DNA from: Mariaggregatimicrobium sp964498785
GTDB taxonomy: Bacteria > Zhuqueibacterota > Zhuqueibacteria > Thermofontimicrobiales > Thiofontviventaceae
Assembly: GCA_964498785.1 (NCBI GenBank)
Contig: CAZCJL010000060.1
Span: 1-40,827 of the forward strand
Direction: 5' to 3'
DNA length: 40,827 bases
In this document: piece by piece, positions 33,300 to 40,827 of the stretch
Layout of the letters: the number at the start of each line of letters is the position of its first letter
Numbering within the stretch: the first letter of the stretch is position 1
Translations under genes and position numbers: made by a program
Notes under the pieces: model-generated
Told to the model about the DNA's origin: nothing
The model's input: the letters and a program-made list of their open reading frames with translations, nothing else
The model's database searches: none

Positions 33300-35504
33300 T
33301 TAATTTCCGGAAATTTGAATTCGACCATCAATTTGAAAACTGGTGATATCGGCTTTTTCCGTCTTTCTGCTTGTTATTTTATTGAAATTTATATAATGAA
33401 AATTTGTGTTTCGCTCCATATTATAAATGAATTCCTGAATTTGATCCGGATTGGATGTTTGACCCAAAAACAGAACGTGTGAGTATTGAATTTTTTTTGT
33501 TAGCTCATCTTCGGAATTTAAAGGGTCATCAAGCTCCTCTTCCTCTGAATTCATTTCCGCGGATTGATAAGTTCCGCTAAATTGAGTTAACCAAATATCC
33601 CGGGGAATTGTTTTACTTACTTCCCTTAGAACAAGCGACCATAGTGGCTGCCGGATTTTCAAAGATTTGATTTTATGGATTTGCGAATCAATATCATCCT
33701 TTAGAACATTGAAATGATCAAGATCAGAAATTTTTGTTTTTAATTCATTATTTAAATTCTGCTTTTGATCAATTGAAATTTGTAGTTTATTAGACCGGTG
33801 AATTAACGCGTAACGGATTCCGAGCAACAGGAGACAAATCACCACAGAGAGGACAATTCCGGCAATAAGCTTTCGCGATTTTTTGTCATCATGGGCAGTT
33901 ACTTTTTTGCGAAGATCAATCCGTAAATCCATGGCAGGTTGGTGATAGCTCTTGCACAGACCTACTGCTGTGGCTAATAGCGGCGCAATCCGCGATTGTT
34001 CGTCTGCCGGTAAAATATGTTCACTCACCTCAATATCTTGTATAACATTCAAAGGGACTACCGATAACTCCAGATCAATGGCAAGAAAATCACGAATTCC
34101 CGGTAACTGTGAGCCCCCTCCACTCAGATATATTTTTTCAATAGCCGAGTCAGATTTGGAATTATAAAATTGTAAGGAAAGATGAATTTCATTGGCAACT
34201 TTATGAAGATTTTGAAATACAATGTTTTGAGGTGTTCCGCTTTCCCCGCGTAATTCTTGCAGTTCGTTCTTTCCTTTTCCCCGCGATTTTAATAAGAAAT
34301 CTAAATTCCTTTTAATCTTCTCTGCTTTCCAAAAGCTTATCTGCTCCAATTGGGAAATATCATTCGTAAGTTTATTTTCATAGCTATCAATTGTTCGGGC
34401 AAATCGGATTGCGTTATTTTCTATTATGAGGATTTTAATTTTATCTGAACCAATATCAACAATGGCTGTTGTATAATTTTGGTCTTGATTTGTGAATTGA
34501 GCCAGCGATAAAATATCAATGCTTAATTGCTTTATTTTTATGCGTGACTTTTTTAAAAATCCGATCGTTTGTTTAATTATATTTTCATCGATGGCCAGAA
34601 CAATACCGCATTTATTCCCGGGTTTTTTTGTGGTTATTTTTGGATAGGAGTACGTAAAAATTCGTGATGTACGGTCTTCAAAAAAGAGTTCGGAATGTAT
34701 CTCCAACTCTGTTGTCCGGATGAAGTTGCGATCACTCATGTGCGGTAATTCCTTGTAACGAACCATGTAATTATTATCGATTAACGCGGTTACGATCGGT
34801 AGCTTTTTATAAATATTATATTTTTTAAAAAATCCGGATAATATATCTGCTATCTCATCAAAATCAGGGCGCCTGGATTGATTCTTAAACTCATGAATAG
34901 TCCAGTAAACAAGCGATAATTTTTCTTTGATTTGCTCCAAAACAACAATTTTAATCGAATGGTGTCCTATGTCGATTCCGACAGTACCGCTCTCAATTCT
35001 GGCTTTTTGATGTTGTTGACGAGAAAAATGTTCATCTTTAGATTTTGTTGAAATTTTGGCGGAAGTAATTTCAATATCAGGTGAACTAACTTTTATGACT
35101 GATTTGCTGTTTTCATCAATCTCGGTTTGCACTTGAGCATCATCACCATTCAAAGGCGCCTGTTTATTATAGTGTTGGGGCGCTATTGTCTTAAGTGCTA
35201 ATACAAAATATTCAAGTTCAGGTTTTAGGTCGATTGAGCCATTGCCACTAAAAAGGAGACTATTTTTTAGTGGCAGTTCAATACTGTTTGATAGCGCCGT
35301 AATAGCCGGGATATTATATTGTTGGGCAAATTTTTCAATGATATGAATTTTCCGAAGGCTGGCTCGTAAATTCAATTTATTATACTCAGGTTTTGTGGAA
35401 ATGTATGTCAGCGTTTTTTCCAGCTTTTCGACCTGACGCCAAAGAAAATTAAATTGAGGCGCTGTTAATCGTGAAATCTTGTTTTTAGTTTGTTCAGAGA
35501 GCAT
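33300..35504 (-). CDS. PilM-PilN (GspL-like) fusion with N-terminal Hpt-like domain
   Basis: This 734-residue protein has three parts. Residues 1-110 are helical with an Hpt-like pattern: His54 in RKIHIIEKFAQQYNIPAI, ten residues before Asn64 at the usual Gly position, followed by a helix ending SNSIE. After a linker, residues about 172-520 are a PilM-type actin-like ATPase (TVGIDIGHHSIKIVVLE, TAIVDIGSDKIKIL, YLSGGGSQLPGI). A membrane helix at about 545-563 and a coiled-coil plus ferredoxin-like region (about 570-734; SKTIPRDIWLTQFSG) match PilN. PilM plus PilN in one chain is the architecture of GspL in type II secretion. Whether His54 is phosphorylated is unknown; neighbouring HPt consensus residues are degenerate. 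It follows the PilX-like gene by 15 nt. Confidence 0.88.
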   Translation of the reverse strand: MLSEQTKNKISRLTAPQFNFLWRQVEKLEKTLTYISTKPEYNKLNLRASLRKIHIIEKFAQQYNIPAITALSNSIELPLKNSLLFSGNGSIDLKPELEYFVLALKTIAPQHYNKQAPLNGDDAQVQTEIDENSKSVIKVSSPDIEITSAKISTKSKDEHFSRQQHQKARIESGTVGIDIGHHSIKIVVLEQIKEKLSLVYWTIHEFKNQSRRPDFDEIADILSGFFKKYNIYKKLPIVTALIDNNYMVRYKELPHMSDRNFIRTTELEIHSELFFEDRTSRIFTYSYPKITTKKPGNKCGIVLAIDENIIKQTIGFLKKSRIKIKQLSIDILSLAQFTNQDQNYTTAIVDIGSDKIKILIIENNAIRFARTIDSYENKLTNDISQLEQISFWKAEKIKRNLDFLLKSRGKGKNELQELRGESGTPQNIVFQNLHKVANEIHLSLQFYNSKSDSAIEKIYLSGGGSQLPGIRDFLAIDLELSVVPLNVIQDIEVSEHILPADEQSRIAPLLATAVGLCKSYHQPAMDLRIDLRKKVTAHDDKKSRKLIAGIVLSVVICLLLLGIRYALIHRSNKLQISIDQKQNLNNELKTKISDLDHFNVLKDDIDSQIHKIKSLKIRQPLWSLVLREVSKTIPRDIWLTQFSGTYQSAEMNSEEEELDDPLNSEDELTKKIQYSHVLFLGQTSNPDQIQEFIYNMERNTNFHYINFNKITSRKTEKADITSFQIDGRIQISGN

Positions 35505-35519
35505 AAGTTGCTTAATAAA

Positions 35520-35981
35520 TTATTGAATCGTTAACACTGAATCTGATACTGGTTTTTTATAGCGGAATGATTTAATAGTGGGGAAGTTGGGCTCCCAATC
35601 CACAGATACCCGTGCCGATACATTTTCTTTCACTCCGCGGTAGAATCCTATTGATTTAATCGTAATATCTGAATTTGTCCCTTGTAAAAGAAAAACAGTG
35701 AAATAGCCATTTCCCAGCTTGTTTTTGGAGATAATTTTTTCAGAGCTGTATTCTGAAAGATTTCGATCTTCGTCTTTTAAAACATGCTCAACGATTGCAA
35801 GCTCGATTCCTGCTTCAGCAATGTAAGCTGCTTTTGTCTTGTTCAAATACGCGATGATTGTTTGCCGGTTCACAGATGTCAGTTGAATCATCGCAAGTCC
35901 GAGAATCAACGCGGCAATCATAATGAAAAGGGTGATGATATAAATAGCACCATTTTGGTTTTTGTAATAAATACATATCAA
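35520..35981 (-). CDS. Minor pseudopilin, PilX/GspK-like
   Basis: This 153-residue protein has a short leader (KNQNG then AIYII) and a hydrophobic N-terminal helix (about residues 12-33), then KTKAAYIAEAGIELA, a hallmark of PilX/GspK-type proteins. The Glu5 of classical pilins is absent (Ile), as in GspK, which caps the pilus tip. It is much shorter than GspK (about 300). The start is a TTG overlapping the stop of the upstream GspJ-like gene (4 nt). Confidence 0.78.
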   Translation of the reverse strand: MICIYYKNQNGAIYIITLFIMIAALILGLAMIQLTSVNRQTIIAYLNKTKAAYIAEAGIELAIVEHVLKDEDRNLSEYSSEKIISKNKLGNGYFTVFLLQGTNSDITIKSIGFYRGVKENVSARVSVDWEPNFPTIKSFRYKKPVSDSVLTIQ

Positions 35982-36484
35982 AACTGATTTCTCCGGGTCA
36001 ATGCAGTGCGAAAAGTATTTCTCAGATCATTGACGTGGAACACAACTTGTATATCAGAAATTTTTTTAAACATCACGGATTCCGGCTCAATTTGATTTAT
36101 ATTGAATTCAGAAACAGGAAATTTTGGTTGCTGAATCCAGTCGTTGCGTGCCGCCAATTTTATTTCTCTGATAATTGTAATAAATTCGGGTGTATAGTAA
36201 ATCTGGTATCGAATTTTATCCTGACCAGACGTGAGGCGAAGATAAGTCTTGGTTGTCTTTTCTATGACGTCCGCATACTGAATATCTTCTCGAATGTAAT
36301 GTACGGTTTTAATATAATTTTGCATGAACCGGAATTGATCTGTTGAAGATGACCATATCTGATGAACTGATGTGTAAAGTTGAAATACTATAAGTAATAG
36401 CATCCCCGAAATTGAAATCGCTATTAATAGCTCAATTAAGGTGAGCCCGTGTTGCCCGAAATTTTTCCCTCTTGTAATTTCCAA
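35978..36484 (-). CDS. Minor pseudopilin, PilW/GspJ-like
   Basis: This 168-residue prepilin has the cleavage site GQHG/LTLIE (Gly13/Leu14, Glu18 at position 5), a hydrophobic helix to about residue 35, then a beta-rich globular domain (VHYIREDIQYADVI), which is the GspJ/PilW pattern. The start is a TTG with GGTGA upstream, and the gene overlaps the upstream minor pseudopilin by 53 nt in another frame, so translation is likely coupled. Confidence 0.85.
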   Translation of the reverse strand: MEITRGKNFGQHGLTLIELLIAISISGMLLLIVFQLYTSVHQIWSSSTDQFRFMQNYIKTVHYIREDIQYADVIEKTTKTYLRLTSGQDKIRYQIYYTPEFITIIREIKLAARNDWIQQPKFPVSEFNINQIEPESVMFKKISDIQVVFHVNDLRNTFRTALTRRNQF

Positions 36485-36836
36485 TATACGTCACCAAACT
36501 ATCTGTACCATGCAGCGACTGGACAATTATTTTTACTTTCTTTAAATCATGATGAAGTGTGTCAATTTTAACATCAGATTTTATTTTTGCAGCAAAAATT
36601 TTCAGATAATTATTTGCAATCAAAAAATCATATCCTTTTAATTGGTTATCCGCGATTACCTGCTCAAGCATTGATTGAGCGACAACAATGTTGTGGCAGC
36701 GATCATAAATTTCATGTTGATTTCTGATAGCAGCGGAGAACATTAAAAGTATTGAAGCTGTTAAGACACCAATTAACATCATGGTTACTAAAACTTCAAC
36801 CAGAGAAAACCCGCGTTGATTGTTTATGTGATTCAT
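36432..36836 (-). CDS. Minor pseudopilin, PilV/GspI-like
   Basis: This 134-residue prepilin has the cleavage site QRG/FSLVE (Gly9/Phe10, Glu14) and the AAIRNQ...VAQSMLEQV helical extension of GspI/PilV proteins. A short beta-rich domain follows. AGGG lies 7 nt upstream of the ATG. A hairpin separates it from the major pseudopilin gene, so its expression may be lower. Confidence 0.85.
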   Translation of the reverse strand: MNHINNQRGFSLVEVLVTMMLIGVLTASILLMFSAAIRNQHEIYDRCHNIVVAQSMLEQVIADNQLKGYDFLIANNYLKIFAAKIKSDVKIDTLHHDLKKVKIIVQSLHGTDSLVTYIGNYKREKFRATRAHLN

Positions 36837-36852
36837 TATAGCCCTGTAAAAT

Positions 36853-36900
36853 CATTGGGAATTGGAAAAAAACAGTTGACCATGTTTCCAATTCCCAATG
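36853..36900 (-). terminator. Perfect 16-bp hairpin between major and minor pseudopilin genes
   Basis: CATTGGGAATTGGAAA (36853-36868) is fully complementary to 36885-36900 with a 16-nt loop. On the minus strand it is followed by ATTTTA. It fits an attenuator or a 3' stabilising hairpin that lets the major pseudopilin mRNA exceed the downstream part. Confidence 0.65.
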
Positions 36901-36932
36901 AAAAAATTGTATGCTAATGAATTAATTCAAAA

Positions 36933-37481
36933 TTAAAAATAGCAATATTCATCAGAGAAAGCTGAGCCGCCAAGATTGGGAAGAATATTTCCGCTTTTTG
37001 CCTGATAATACCAACCACTATTTCCGTTCCCTTTGGCAACCTGATTTTTTAAATCTTCCAAAATTTGGTCACCTTTTGTATCAATAGTAACTTTTTCACC
37101 CTCTGTGGGGTCTGTGCCTTCATAAAAAGGATTTGACGGAAACTCCTGTAAATACGGACCAAACCGGAACTCATCCGTTCTTTTTGTAGATGTTTTTCCG
37201 TTCGCATCAGTGTACCAGGTCAATTGACGCTTAAATGTTTCCAGGTTTCCTTTGAAATTATGATCATTGCTTGTACAAGGGAAAAATCCATGATCCGAAT
37301 TATACGCGAACAAGGATTGACGCAAATTTGCCAGGTTGGCTTTCAATTTTGTCTCTTTGGCGCCGGTCTCAGAACCACGCATGTTCATGATCACGATGGT
37401 TGCAAGAATGCCAATAATTCCGATGACAATCAGCAACTCAACCAAAGAAAAACCCTTCTTATTTTTGATCAAATGTCGCAT
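36933..37481 (-). CDS. Major pseudopilin, GspG/PilA-like
   Basis: This 182-residue prepilin has a short basic leader, the cleavage site NKKG/FSLVE (Gly10/Phe11, Glu15), and the hydrophobic helix LLIVIGIIGILATIVI. The region KANLANLRQSLFAYNSDHGFFP and the ending QEFPSNPF...GWYYQAKSGNILPN match GspG-type pseudopilins. AAGGAG lies 9 nt before the ATG, the best ribosome site in the operon. A 141-nt gap upstream carries a sigma-54-like element and a hairpin lies downstream, so it is probably made in excess of its neighbours. Confidence 0.92.
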   Translation of the reverse strand: MRHLIKNKKGFSLVELLIVIGIIGILATIVIMNMRGSETGAKETKLKANLANLRQSLFAYNSDHGFFPCTSNDHNFKGNLETFKRQLTWYTDANGKTSTKRTDEFRFGPYLQEFPSNPFYEGTDPTEGEKVTIDTKGDQILEDLKNQVAKGNGNSGWYYQAKSGNILPNLGGSAFSDEYCYF

Positions 37482-37531
37482 AAGAATAACTCCTTAAATT
37501 AATTAATGTTAGTACTATATAATTACTTAAA

Positions 37532-37547
37532 TGAATACATTGTGCCA
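37532..37547 (-). promoter_or_regulatory. Sigma-54-like promoter upstream of the major pseudopilin gene
   Basis: The minus strand reads TGGCACAATGTATTCA. The -24 half TGGCAC is perfect; the -12 half has TTCA where TTGCA is expected, so the GC doublet is TC. It lies 50 nt before the ATG. Pilin genes in several Gram-negative groups use sigma-54, which makes the position sensible, but the -12 mismatch weakens it. Confidence 0.35.
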
Positions 37548-37622
37548 CGCACCTTTATAATTATTAGAATGATATTTATTGAACGAGGTACGTTGATTTC
37601 ATTTAGAATTACTATTTAATCG

Positions 37623-38831
37623 TTATTGAAACGAACTTACTGCTTTCATCACAGCAGAAACGAGTGAAACAGCAATAAAGCCGATCCCGGAAGCCACAAG
37701 TATTAACACAAATGGCTCCAGAGCTGTCGTAAGTCTTTTCACTGAATTATCAATTTCTCTGTCATAAATGTCCGCGATTTCATCGAACATTTCACCCAAC
37801 CGGCCCGAGTTCTCACCGATTGTTATCATCTGGATATCCAATGGTGAAAAAATTCCAGTGAAGCCAAATTGATCTGCAATACTTTTACCTCTTGCTATAT
37901 TATCGTACACAAAGTTAAATTTATTAGTCATTACTCTATTATTTATGATATCAATTGCAAGATTCAGGTTTTTTAAGAATGGGACTCCACTCACTAACAG
38001 AGTGCTCATTGTTCGCATGAACCTGGAAATTGCAGTTTTATAAATAATTTTACCAAGAACAGGCACCTTTATTTTAAGAAGATCAAAGTAGTAGCTTCCG
38101 TTCTCTGTCCTGATATATTTTATAAGGCTGACAACGATAATAATTATCCCTGCAATGATGAGCAGATAGTTTTGTTTAATGAATTCACTCAAAGCCAGTA
38201 AAAATTTAGTAGAACCCGGCAACTCAGTTCCGGATGAGTTTAGTATGTCAGCAAACTGTGGAACGATAAACGTTGTTAAAAACACCATAACAACGATACT
38301 AAGGCAAATAAGAATGATTGGGTAAATCAACGCACTTTTAACTTCAGAGGTAATTTTTTCATTATTTTTCACAAATTCAGCATAGCGATTTAAAACCAGT
38401 TCAAGTTTTCCGCTTTCTTCTCCTGCCTTTACTATATTAGAAAACAATATCGGGAAAACATTAGGGAATTTTTTGCACGCTTCAGAAAAATTTTCTCCTT
38501 TTGCAATGTCTGCTTTAATACTTTTGATTACTGTACGAAATTTTTTATTTTTAATTTGGTGACTAATTATATCAAAACTAATTAATAATGAAATACCGGA
38601 TTTTATCATGGTGGCTAACTGCATGATAAACAAGAATAATTCTTTATTGGAAATTTTATTCCTTATATTGGAAATATCAAATGAAAATGAAAGCAACTTA
38701 AATTGATTAATTTTCATCGGAAAGAGTCCGCGCGATTTCAGTCTCGAATAAACAGCCTGCTGGTCTTCACCAATTATTGTCCCTTTGTGTATTTTACCTG
38801 TTGTATCGCTTGCAATATATGAATATTTCAT
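37623..38831 (-). CDS. Inner-membrane platform protein (PilC/GspF)
   Basis: This 402-residue protein has two T2SSF domains (about residues 60-190 and 260-390), each ending in membrane helices. Family patterns are present: MIKSGISLLISFDI, GEESGKLELVLNRYAE and IGENSGRLGEMFDEIADIYD. The N-terminal YSYIASDTTGKIHKGTIIGED is the usual opening. It converts ATPase motion into pilin extraction. It lies between the ATPase gene (41-nt gap) and the major pseudopilin (141-nt gap). Confidence 0.95.
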   Translation of the reverse strand: MKYSYIASDTTGKIHKGTIIGEDQQAVYSRLKSRGLFPMKINQFKLLSFSFDISNIRNKISNKELFLFIMQLATMIKSGISLLISFDIISHQIKNKKFRTVIKSIKADIAKGENFSEACKKFPNVFPILFSNIVKAGEESGKLELVLNRYAEFVKNNEKITSEVKSALIYPIILICLSIVVMVFLTTFIVPQFADILNSSGTELPGSTKFLLALSEFIKQNYLLIIAGIIIIVVSLIKYIRTENGSYYFDLLKIKVPVLGKIIYKTAISRFMRTMSTLLVSGVPFLKNLNLAIDIINNRVMTNKFNFVYDNIARGKSIADQFGFTGIFSPLDIQMITIGENSGRLGEMFDEIADIYDREIDNSVKRLTTALEPFVLILVASGIGFIAVSLVSAVMKAVSSFQ

Positions 38832-38872
38832 TTTCGGTCTTTTCTTTATACATGCTTATTTTTAAATGAGGA

Positions 38873-40579
38873 TTAGAATGTTACCCGAAGAACTTCCTCA
38901 ACGGTAGTGAGTTGTTTAGAAACTTTTAGCAATCCATCTTCTTTAAGGGTTCGCATTCCATTTTTCCTGGCAACGCTTCTTATTTCATCTGTCGAAGCGC
39001 CGGAAATAATAGACTTTCGAATTGATTCATCAATGATAAGTAGTTCATGAATTGCTGTTCGTCGATGATAACCAGAATAATTACATTCCGGGCAACCACT
39101 TCCGCGATAGACTTTATCTAATTGAAGCCATTCAGGGACGTTCAGCCGGGCGACTATTTTATCATCCAGTTTGATTTCTTGAGCACATTTGGGGCAAAGT
39201 TTTCGAACAAGTCGTTGCGCAAGAATAGCAATTAACGAAGATTCAACAAGAAAAGGCTCCAGTCCCATATCAATGAGCCGGGCGACCGAACTGGGAGCAT
39301 CGTTTGTATGTAATGTGGATAAAACAAGGTGGCCGGTTAAGGCAGAGCGTATCGCTATTTCTGCTGTCTCTCCGTCCCGAATCTCACCAATCATGATGAT
39401 GTCCGGATCCTGACGTAAAATTGAACGCAAGCCGCTGGCAAAAGTCAATCCTGCCTTCGGATTTACATTAACCTGGTTGATGAGGTTTAGTTTATATTCA
39501 ACCGGATTTTCCACTGTTACAATATTCTTTTCTTTTGAGTTTAAACGATTCAGAACTGCGTAAAGAGTTGTTGTCTTGCCACTTCCTGTGGGACCGGTGA
39601 TCAAAATAATGCCTTCAGTTCTATTCAGAATATCCAGCCATTTTTCCAGGTCTGCTGGAGAAAAACCCATATCTTCTAATGTTAAAATTGTATTTGATTT
39701 ATCAAGAATTCTCAATACTGCCTTTTCGCCCTCAACGGTTGGCAGAATGGATGCCCGAATATCGATTTCTTTTTTTCCGTACTTTAAACTAAATCGCCCG
39801 TCTTGCGGGACGCGACGCTCGGAAACATCCATGTCTGACAGTATTTTAATTCTCGAAATAATATTGGCTTGTAAACTTTTCGGTGGAGTAAACATCTCGT
39901 GCAGAATGCCGTCAATTCTGTTTCGAACTCGAAATTCTTTCTCATCTGGTTCAAAATGAATGTCGCTTGCCTGATCCTTAATTGATTGTAAAATAATCAG
40001 ATTTACGAGTTTGATTACAGAGGATTCATCACTATCTTCGGTTATTGATAGTCCAGAAATATCATCTTCTTCAATTTCTTCACCGGATATATTGTTATCA
40101 GATTCTTCCTCATGAATTCCGGCAACTACCTGATCCATTGAATCTTTTAAACTGTAGTATTTGTCAATAGCCCGATCAATTTCTTTATCCGATGCCAGCG
40201 AAACAAGTAGTTTGCATTTTGTGTAATACTGAATTGCATCGATTGCGTATACATCCAACGGATTAGACATTGCCACTGTTAGTTCTTTGTCAATTTTAAC
40301 AATTGGTACAACTCGATATTTTTTTGCCATTGAAAGTGGAATTGTATTTATAATGGATTTATCCACCAGGCTTGATTCCAAATGAGCCCGCGGGATTCCC
40401 CAAATTTTACTTTGAATGTCTAAAAAATCATCCTCACTGATTGAGCCATTTGTTATGAGCACATCTTGAAGTTTCTCTCCGGTCTGCCGATGAATATGTA
40501 TCGCATCTTTAAGTTGCTCGGCAGTTAACTTGTTCTCTTTAACAAGTTGCTGGCCTATTTTATCTGTTATAAATTTCAT
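38873..40579 (-). CDS. Assembly ATPase (PilB/GspE)
   Basis: This 568-residue cytoplasmic AAA+-like ATPase powers pseudopilus assembly. The N-terminal MshEN-type domain (about residues 5-145) has two motif copies, KIGQQLVKENKLTAEQL and KLQDVLITNGSISEDDF, a fold that binds c-di-GMP in some homologues. An acidic linker (about 157-185) leads to the catalytic domain: Walker A GPTGSGKTTT (329-338), Asp box, Walker B DIIMIGEIRD and His box LSTLHTNDA. A tetracysteine zinc motif follows (CPKC, CPEC). It is the first gene of the operon. No clear ribosome site precedes the ATG. Confidence 0.95.
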   Translation of the reverse strand: MKFITDKIGQQLVKENKLTAEQLKDAIHIHRQTGEKLQDVLITNGSISEDDFLDIQSKIWGIPRAHLESSLVDKSIINTIPLSMAKKYRVVPIVKIDKELTVAMSNPLDVYAIDAIQYYTKCKLLVSLASDKEIDRAIDKYYSLKDSMDQVVAGIHEEESDNNISGEEIEEDDISGLSITEDSDESSVIKLVNLIILQSIKDQASDIHFEPDEKEFRVRNRIDGILHEMFTPPKSLQANIISRIKILSDMDVSERRVPQDGRFSLKYGKKEIDIRASILPTVEGEKAVLRILDKSNTILTLEDMGFSPADLEKWLDILNRTEGIILITGPTGSGKTTTLYAVLNRLNSKEKNIVTVENPVEYKLNLINQVNVNPKAGLTFASGLRSILRQDPDIIMIGEIRDGETAEIAIRSALTGHLVLSTLHTNDAPSSVARLIDMGLEPFLVESSLIAILAQRLVRKLCPKCAQEIKLDDKIVARLNVPEWLQLDKVYRGSGCPECNYSGYHRRTAIHELLIIDESIRKSIISGASTDEIRSVARKNGMRTLKEDGLLKVSKQLTTVEEVLRVTF

Positions 40580-40827
40580 AGTAGTATTATGATATAATGT
40601 TTAAATTTTAATCCATTGCTAATTTTATTATCGTTGATTTTTAATAATAATTTAACGATACAATTTTGACTTAGAAAATTCAATAATAATTATGTATTAT
40701 AATATCGCAAAATATAACGACATAAAATTTTAATGCTTGATTTTGTTATTATAATTAATTATCTTGAATAATAATCGTATCCATTCAATAATTGATGGTG
40801 TGCATCAAAGCTTTCGGATTCTCTTTA
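40580..40827. other. AT-rich region upstream of the pseudopilus operon
   Basis: This 248-bp, very AT-rich stretch runs to the window edge. On the minus strand TTGCGA (40705-40710) and TATTAT (40683-40688) are 16 nt apart, and TTGAAT-N17-TATCGT lies slightly closer to the gene; both are weak promoter candidates. Minus-strand frames at the very edge end at about 40785 or nearer the edge and could be the last codons of a neighbouring gene, but they are too short to identify. Confidence 0.3.

Noticed and set aside
40630..40659. ATCGTT/AACGAT inverted repeat upstream of the ATPase gene
   Set aside because: Only six base pairs in very AT-rich DNA; expected by chance.

Overview
The window (about 40 kb, AT-rich, genes on both strands with short spacers and clear AGGAGG-type ribosome sites) looks like a chromosome segment of a free-living Gram-negative bacterium of the FCB group, probably near Calditrichota or candidate division KSB1. 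The reasons are a DUF3078 protein, an FG-GAP protein with a YPNPFN-type C-terminal sorting domain, several lipoproteins and outer-membrane-type exports, and a secretin-based pseudopilus cluster. No rRNA, tRNA, CRISPR, phage or insertion-sequence transposase was seen.

Layout. 1-2.9 kb: a decayed serine-hydrolase remnant (stop codon inside the signal peptide, catalytic core missing) converging on an exported transglutaminase. 3.2-4.9 kb: an MscS channel followed by a DUF3078 protein. 5.1-11.6 kb: a polyphosphate island of two units, PPK2(two-domain)-CYTH-NUDIX and SixA-PPK1-CHAD, ended by a strong terminator. 11.8-14 kb: a short protein joining a membrane/signal segment to a Fis-type helix-turn-helix, converging on an FG-GAP protein. 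14.1-17.1 kb (minus): flavin-reductase-like protein, CPBP protease, a frameshifted exported protein and a helical protein of unknown function. 17.4-24.3 kb (plus): comEC, then carA-carB. 24.4-26.2 kb: a lipoprotein, a small orphan protein, and a repeat-rich gap with two kinds of inverted repeat. 26.2-30.0 kb (minus): glycosyltransferase, ParB-like protein, spore-photoproduct-lyase-like radical SAM protein and patatin. 30.1-40.6 kb (minus): a complete pseudopilus operon, in transcription order ATPase, platform protein, major pseudopilin, three minor pseudopilins, a PilM-PilN (GspL-like) fusion, PilO, PilP, secretin, prepilin peptidase.

How the genes may work together. The polyphosphate island carries polymerisation (PPK1), AMP phosphorylation with polyphosphate (PPK2), a triphosphate-binding or hydrolysing CYTH protein, a DIPP-like NUDIX protein, a histidine phosphatase with a lysine-rich tail and a polyphosphate-binding CHAD protein. 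The pseudopilus operon has the T2SS gene content E-F-G-I-J-K-L-M-C-D-O, but its assembly proteins resemble PilM/N/O/P. No PilT retraction ATPase is in the window, so secretion and DNA uptake (ComEC lies 13 kb away) both remain possible.

The least ordinary items are the SPL-like protein, which lacks the residue matching the SPL hydrogen-donor cysteine and is translationally coupled to a ParB-like protein; the Hpt-like extension on the PilM-PilN fusion; the exported or membrane-anchored Fis-type HTH protein; and the lysine-rich SixA inside the polyphosphate island.
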